Below are positions 59,744 to 64,000 of a stretch of DNA of 64,000 bases, in pieces (position 1 is the first letter of the stretch; every line of letters starts with the position of its first letter). The translations under genes and the position numbers were made by a program. The notes under the pieces were generated by a model. The model did no database searches and had not been told where the DNA came from. It was given only the letters and a program-made list of their open reading frames with translations. The stretch comes from Galbula dea (lineage: Eukaryota > Chordata > Aves > Piciformes > Galbulidae): positions 311,555-375,554 of the forward strand of contig VWZX01005783.1 of NCBI GenBank assembly GCA_013399015.1, given 5' to 3'.

Positions 59744-59760
59744 TAACATATTTTGTGTCC

Positions 59761-61637
59761 ATATGTGTACTACATTCTGTATGTCCATGAAGTGACTGAG
59801 CTCTTTGGGAACAGACACAGATCTTCTTTGCCTCCCTGTAAAAGCCACAAGATAGCATAGACAGGAGCTGAGTTGTGACTGATGTGGATCTGGGTGAGCT
59901 CTGGTAAAGCCACAGACTGGAGTAGGGAAGTGTTAGAGTGCAGGAAGGTGTAAATCAGGATATCTCTGCTGATGCTTATAACAGGACCAGATTGACAGAG
60001 GAGGACTTTGCATTGTGATTTTGGTCAAGCGAACCATTCTGTTTGAACTGGAATTAGTGCTCCATAAAGCGTTATACAAACTGGGCCTTCAGTATCAACC
60101 AGTCCCTGTCAGCAGGCAGTCCACCTGGTAAAGAAAATAAACAGGTAGCAATTGAATTTGCCTAAACCAGCTCAGTTTACCTTGGGTCATCAATCTGCAG
60201 CACCTTGGCTGCCTTTGGATGTCTCCACGAGCTAACTATGAAATTGGATTTTCTCTCTGCAGCTCCTCAGGCTCCTTTCAAATCCCCCTGATTTCCCAGA
60301 GCTCTTCCTCCCAGGACACTGAGAAAAAGGCTGTTATTGTTTGGAGACAGCATGTCTGGTACATTTTCCCCACGGCTCAGGCTGAAGCACAAAGCTATTA
60401 GCCAGTGTCAGTTTTTTAACATTTCGTGATGACAGCAACAAACTCTTTAATTGGTGTCTGTGAGAACAAAATACTTGCCTTTTCCAGGAAAAAATTCCAT
60501 CATGAGAAGCAATTTGTTCACCCTCTGCTGTGCAGCAGCCCTGCTCATGTAGCCAATGCCTGCAGACTCTGTGGCAGTCCCAGCTCGACTCCCTAGGGGA
60601 TGCCCTCGTAAGACCATTCACAGCCCAGCTGTGGGTGCCTGGGGAGGGTTGAGATGTGGTCCTGGGCTGAGACAGGGTCCCGGACACACAGTAGAGCTGC
60701 AGCTGCTCTTGCCCAGATGTAGCAAAGCCAAGAGCAAACTGCCTGGGAAAGGGTCTTGGGCAGCGTTTGAGCTGTTACTATCCCTCAGAGATGTCCTCCA
60801 GCCTCCTTCAAGGTGCAGACCCAGGACTCTGCTCTGGGTTGTACGTTCCTGCTTAGAGCAAAGCATGATCTATGAGGATGTGTTCATCAGGGCCACCAGC
60901 TTCCACCAGGAATGACAGAGGAAGAATAAAACAAAACCTAAAAAGTTACATTTTTCTTAAAGGATCTCTATTGGTTTTGGTTACCAAACCTGAATTCTAT
61001 CCCTTGTTCAGAGGATGATGAGCCAGCACTGAACCTGTGTTGCCAAATCCCATGTCTGGCTAAAACAAAGCAAATCCAGCCCAGGATGAAGCTGCCTCTT
61101 TCCTCTGGCCATGGTTTCCTCCTCTTTCCGCTGGCCGTGGTCACATTCCAGTTCCCCAAGGAGAACAACAAAACTGACTGAAACATGGAGCACTGTGCAG
61201 GTTGTTAGCAACAGTCACCACATTGGTCCTGTACACTAGATATTTTCTCCTCTCTTGAATTTTTCATTCATACTTTTTATTAGTATTACTATTGTTGTTA
61301 TTGTTACAACAAATAATTATGGCTTTTTCATTCGTGAAGTGTTGGATATGTCTGTATGAAGAGGGCAAAGAGAAGACTTTGGGTGAGGCATCAGAGGTAG
61401 CCTTGACCAGCCACATCAACCATGAAGAAAGCAGCTCTTCCCCTTCAGAGCAGACAGCCCAGAGCCACAGGAGAGCTCTGTGCCCTTCCCTGCCCTCCAC
61501 AGTCAGGAGAGGAGCCAAGGCTCCCCCAGCACAGAGCAACCTTCGACATTTTCCACACATCAGACAGGGATACAAGCTTTCTCCTCCCACCCCTTGCCTA
61601 TTCCTGGCCAAGGACAGCATGCCATGCTCACTATTAC
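59761..61637. other. Intergenic, or intron of the broken minus-strand gene
   Basis: No exon was recognised on either strand. A following C1-type Ig exon for the minus-strand pseudogene was looked for in the translated frames and not found. A short TAT/TTG-type simple repeat sits at about 61283-61320. Confidence 0.6.
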
Positions 61638-62074
61638 CTTTTACTTCCAGCTGGATTGTCTGTTCCACAGTAAGGGAAGCCACTGACACCAAACAAGAGT
61701 AGGTTCCTTCGTCTTTTATTTCAACACTTCTGAACAACAGAGAAGCATTTCACTTGGGGATTTCCTCCAGGACCTCCTCAACCCGGTGAGCTTCTTGTCC
61801 CACCTATTTGCTGGACCCACTCTAAGCAAAGAAGCAGTTTTTGTGCCCCTCTTTCTGGTGCAACAGGAACTGGACGGTCACATCTGCCTGGTGGTCAGTG
61901 GAGAAGGCGCAGACCAGTAGGACATCCTTGGCTAGGGCGAAGGTGAGGCAGGCGGGAGCGGATCGCACCAGGAGCAGCGCTTTGTGGCATGTGGCTGGGA
62001 TGGGCCGGGCCAAGTGGGCGAGCACCAGTGGGGACCAGTTGCCATCTAGTGACCTGAAGCTGTACTGCAAGATC
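61638..62074 (-). pseudogene. Broken Ig V-type exon resembling tapasin-related protein (TAPBPL-like)
   Basis: Read on the minus strand between ctcctgcag and gtaatag, 145 codons stay in one frame apart from three stops. The frame holds a first V-domain Cys (LLVCAF), then NASLLFRSVEIKDEGTYSC with the second Cys in the D-x-G-x-Y-x-C motif, then a final strand (TVEQTIQLEVK). About 40 residues before the first Cys there is a Trp, with spacing almost equal to that in TAPBPL. TAPBPL is an MHC class I peptide editor in the ER. The stops fall after FFA (TAG), after SSK (TAG) and after EIPK (TGA); TGG, CAG and CGA codons changed by single transitions would explain them. It keeps splice sites, so it is a duplicated gene copy, not a retrocopy. 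A B7-like or butyrophilin-like origin is the alternative. No neighbouring exons were found, and CR1 sequence lies just upstream. Confidence 0.72.
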
Positions 62075-62102
62075 CTGCAGGAGATCCAGACCGTGCTTTG
62101 GC

Positions 62103-62180
62103 TAAGAAGGGTTGGACCTCGAGATCCACCATTTGAGGACGATCCTTGAGGTCTCCTCTAACCTGGGATTCCATGAAGTC
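62103..62180 (+). mobile_element. CR1-type 3'-end fragment
   Basis: 'gggttggacctcga', then 'gatccttgaggtctcctct' and 'aacctgggattccatga' follow the CR1 3' terminus, with an extra 20 bases or so inside. It sits about 30 bases upstream of the broken Ig exon in that exon's reading direction. Confidence 0.7.
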
Positions 62181-62324
62181 TGTGACATCCTGAGCGTGGT
62201 GACCTTCCCGGTGTGTGCTTAGCCATGGGACAGGACAAGTCTGGATGTGGGGCTGTGTGAGTCAGGAATGTCACAGTCTGATATTGCCCAAGAGTCTTCC
62301 TTACAGGGGGTTACAGGAAAGTTG

Positions 62325-62634
62325 AGGGGGGCCTCTTCATCAGGGAGTGTGGTGATAGGACAAGAGATGAAGGTTTCAAACTGAAAGAGGAGATTTAGAT
62401 AAGGTGTAAGGAAGAAATTTTTCACTGCCAGGGCAGTGAGACACTGGCTCATGTTGCCCAGAGACATTGTGGATACCTCATTCCTGGAAGTGTTCAAGGC
62501 CAGGTTGGAAAGGGCTTGGAGCAGCCTGGACTAGTGGAAGGTGTCCCTGCCCATGGCAGGGGAATTGGACTAGATGATCTTTAAGATCCCTTCCAGCCCA
62601 AACCTTTCGGTGATTCTGTGATTCTGTGAAGGGG
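62325..62634 (+). mobile_element. CR1-type LINE, 3' end
   Basis: Runs through 'gtgataggacaagagatga', 'aggaagaaatttttcactg', 'gtgagacactggctca', 'ggaagtgttcaaggccagg', 'tggactagatgatcttt' and the 'gtgattctgtgattctgtga' tail. It is a clear, 5'-truncated CR1 copy, less diverged than the one at 23.4 kb. Confidence 0.92.
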
Positions 62635-62942
62635 CAATTTTATAACTTGCTTTTCTTCTGTCCCTGAGCCACGGCTGTGTTACACTTTGTCCTCAACTCA
62701 TTTTATATGACAGATTAACAGAGGTAGTAACTTCTCCATAACTCTTAGTGCAATAGAAGGTTGATGAAACAATATTTCTTTCCCACCACACTGACTATTG
62801 CTTTGGAAGTCATTGCAAACCTAAAAACTGCAAGGGGATGTGACTAAGTTTGACCTCTGGTCTAGGAGGTGCTAAAGACCATCCCAACAGTTAGAGTGGC
62901 AAATTGCAGTCACCTGAGTGTCTCAGGGCACCAGCTGCAGGC
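62635..62942. other. Intergenic, right flank
   Basis: About 300 bases between the CR1 copy and the TATA box. Nothing was recognised except an E-box-type CAGCTG just before the TATA sequence. Confidence 0.5.
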
Positions 62943-62950
62943 TATAAAAG
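62943..62950 (+). promoter_or_regulatory. TATA box with candidate first exon to 63089
   Basis: TATAAAAG preceded by CAGCTG(CAGG). A start about 30 bases on would give a first exon of about 115 bases, ending with ATG at 63087-63089 directly at a perfect gtaagt donor (63090). This is the layout of a TATA-driven gene whose coding sequence begins at the end of exon 1. No second exon was recognised before the window ends. An unrecognised LTR is the alternative. Confidence 0.4.
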
Positions 62951-63095
62951 GCAGTTGGGTAGCAGCCCTAAGGGCTAGGAGGTTGTGAGGAGGGGCTGGT
63001 CTTCTTCTAGCTTCCAGGCTGGGCTTTTGCCCTGTTTTGTCTGCTTGGATGTAGAGGCTTGACAGTCTCACTGGAGTGGTCCTGGTATGGTAAGT

Positions 63096-64000
63096 AATCC
63101 ATTTAAAATTTTATTTATTCATTTAATAAGAGATAGAGTGTGGGCCAAGGAGATCAGGAGAATTTGCAAACCTTGGTCTATAGGCAGGGGGTTGGGTTCT
63201 GCAGCTCCCTGCAGCAATGCATGGTGCTGAGTGCTGTTACAGGCTGCTTGCTCCTGTGTTCCTGACCTGGCCAGAGTCCTTCTGGGGAGGCTGCCTGGGG
63301 ACAGGGCTGCAGTGGCCCAACCTCCATGTCACAAGCTGCTTCACCCCAGAGTCCTCTTCTTTCTGTTTTTAAGTACTGCACCTGTGTATCTCCTGATGAG
63401 GTAACACCAGGTCTAGGAGGATGGGAGATGAGGCAGTATAAGTCTGTGGTCTGACAATGAGAACAAGAGCCTCAGTTTCTCGTTCTGACCCTGACTTGCA
63501 ACCCTTTGGCACATATCATCTGACCAACGTCTTTTGGTTTCTCCTCCCTAGCTGCAGAAGGGCAGCTCAAGCTGCTGCTTTCCATGCAAACACCACCAGA
63601 GTGCTCTGTCTGCTGAAAAATTAAGATAAGGCTTAACGGGTATGGCTGTGTTAAAGCTTTGGTGATTAAAGTATTTGCTGTTGGGGTTTGTAGTGATGAT
63701 GGCATGGAAGCATATAAATAGAAAACAATTATGGTTTTGAGAAGCAGTTTTGAAGTTATTAGCTTCTGCAAAGTATGCATAATCCTCAACACAAGGGAGA
63801 ACATATGCTTTTTAATAAAAGCATCTTGTCTTACACTATGTTAGAAAGTTAGCTTAAGATATTTGTAAGCTCTGGAGGTTTTTAAAAATAGGCTGAGGCG
63901 CAACATCACAGGAATCCAGGGGCTGATTATAGCAAAGGCACCCGAAAAAGCAAACCCCAACAATGTGTAAAAGCAGAGTATGAATTTGTAGCACCTTGGT
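63096..64000. other. Right end of window, nothing recognised
   Basis: If the TATA-driven first exon is real, this is its intron 1. No domain-bearing open frame was seen on either strand. An acceptor-like ttctgtttttaag at 63373 is followed by a 27-base open stretch and a gtaaca donor, too weak to call. Confidence 0.45.

Larger units (their letters stand above)
3776..59760 (+). other. RAP1GAP2: RAP1GAP2 gene (Rap1 GTPase-activating protein 2), 24 coding exons
   Basis: GTPase-activating protein for the small GTPase Rap1. In this family an asparagine 'thumb', not an arginine finger, drives GTP hydrolysis, so the protein turns off Rap1 signalling in adhesion and secretion (platelets and neurons in mammals). 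The 24 exons listed below join to 2,193 nt, or 730 aa plus stop, which matches the human length as I remember it. Order along the protein: 14-3-3-type phosphosite (S7/S9), GoLoco-like Galpha-binding segment (about 56-82), EDYIPYPSIDE linker, a domain starting with ILPQFGGYW, the catalytic RapGAP domain (about 240-450, thumb Asn356 in HIGNDIV), a Ser-rich tail with TKTTF (538-542), and a basic/Ser C-terminus. Every junction keeps phase and uses GT-AG. A second first exon may start transcription at a CpG island in intron 2. The gene body ends near the AATAAA at 59738. The paralogue RAP1GAP is less likely because the N-terminus and tail fit RAP1GAP2 better. The 5' end of the transcript is not determined. 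Confidence 0.95.
54870..59760 (+). other. RAP1GAP2: RAP1GAP2 3' UTR
   Basis: About 4.9 kb from the stop to the likely cleavage site. No coding exon or transposon was recognised. It contains a 17-bp hairpin (57134-57171), a short CA/TA microsatellite (58579-58604), an earlier AATAAA (59538) and an AT-rich last 300 bases with a Pumilio-type TGTAAATA (59622-59629). Whether the whole interval is transcribed is inferred from the lack of a better poly(A) signal close to the stop. Confidence 0.7.

Noticed and set aside
59761..61637. C1-type Ig exon expected after the V-type exon on the minus strand
   Set aside because: None of the minus-strand frames shows the C1 cysteine/Tyr-Pro pattern. It may be deleted or too decayed to see.
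62090..62325. Further coding exons upstream of the TAPBPL-like exon
   Set aside because: This space is largely CR1-type sequence and no Ig or signal-peptide frame could be recognised.
1..64000. CRISPR arrays, bacterial operons, tRNA or rRNA genes
   Set aside because: No evenly spaced identical repeats of the CRISPR type, no cloverleaf or rRNA sequence recognised, and the gene structure is clearly vertebrate.

Overview
The window is vertebrate genomic DNA, most likely from a bird. Its main content is one gene, RAP1GAP2, the Rap1 GTPase-activating protein 2, read on the + strand. 24 coding exons can be placed from codon phase, splice consensus and remembered similarity to the vertebrate protein. 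Joined, they give an uninterrupted frame of 2,193 nt (730 aa plus stop), the length I recall for the human protein. The avian call rests on several 3' ends of CR1-type LINEs, the absence of mammalian SINEs, low repeat density and compact, fairly GC-rich introns. I cannot name the species.

Layout. Bases 1-3775 have no recognisable gene. Exon 1 (ATG at 3776) carries the RKRSVS N-terminus, and exon 2 lies at 7362-7397. Intron 2 is about 25 kb and contains a CR1 copy followed by a CpG island (about 23.93-24.33 kb). The island holds a second candidate first coding exon (ATG at 24216), whose phase also fits exon 3 (32680-32764). After intron 3 the exons become dense (39.5-54.9 kb): the GoLoco-type Galpha-binding module (exons 4-6), the lead-in to the RapGAP domain (exons 7-9), the catalytic RapGAP domain with its Asn thumb (about exons 10-16), and a Ser-rich C-terminal tail with the TKTTF motif (exons 17-24). 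The stop codon is at 54867-54869. A 3' UTR of about 4.9 kb appears to run to a poly(A) signal at 59738-59743.

Beyond RAP1GAP2 (59.8-64 kb) the minus strand carries a broken immunoglobulin V-type exon resembling tapasin-related protein (TAPBPL). It has good splice sites but three in-frame stops, and CR1 sequence lies just upstream of it. Further right, on the + strand, a TATA box is followed by a perfect splice donor; this may be the promoter and first exon of a gene outside the window.

How it works together: RAP1GAP2 switches off Rap1 by stimulating GTP hydrolysis. The exon structure shows where its regulatory parts could be exchanged. The two candidate first exons would give proteins with or without the phospho-regulated 14-3-3 site. 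The small symmetric exons 2 and 4-6 could be skipped without breaking the frame. A tandem NAG acceptor at exon 23 could add one residue. There are no bacterial features, CRISPR arrays or recognisable tRNA or rRNA genes.
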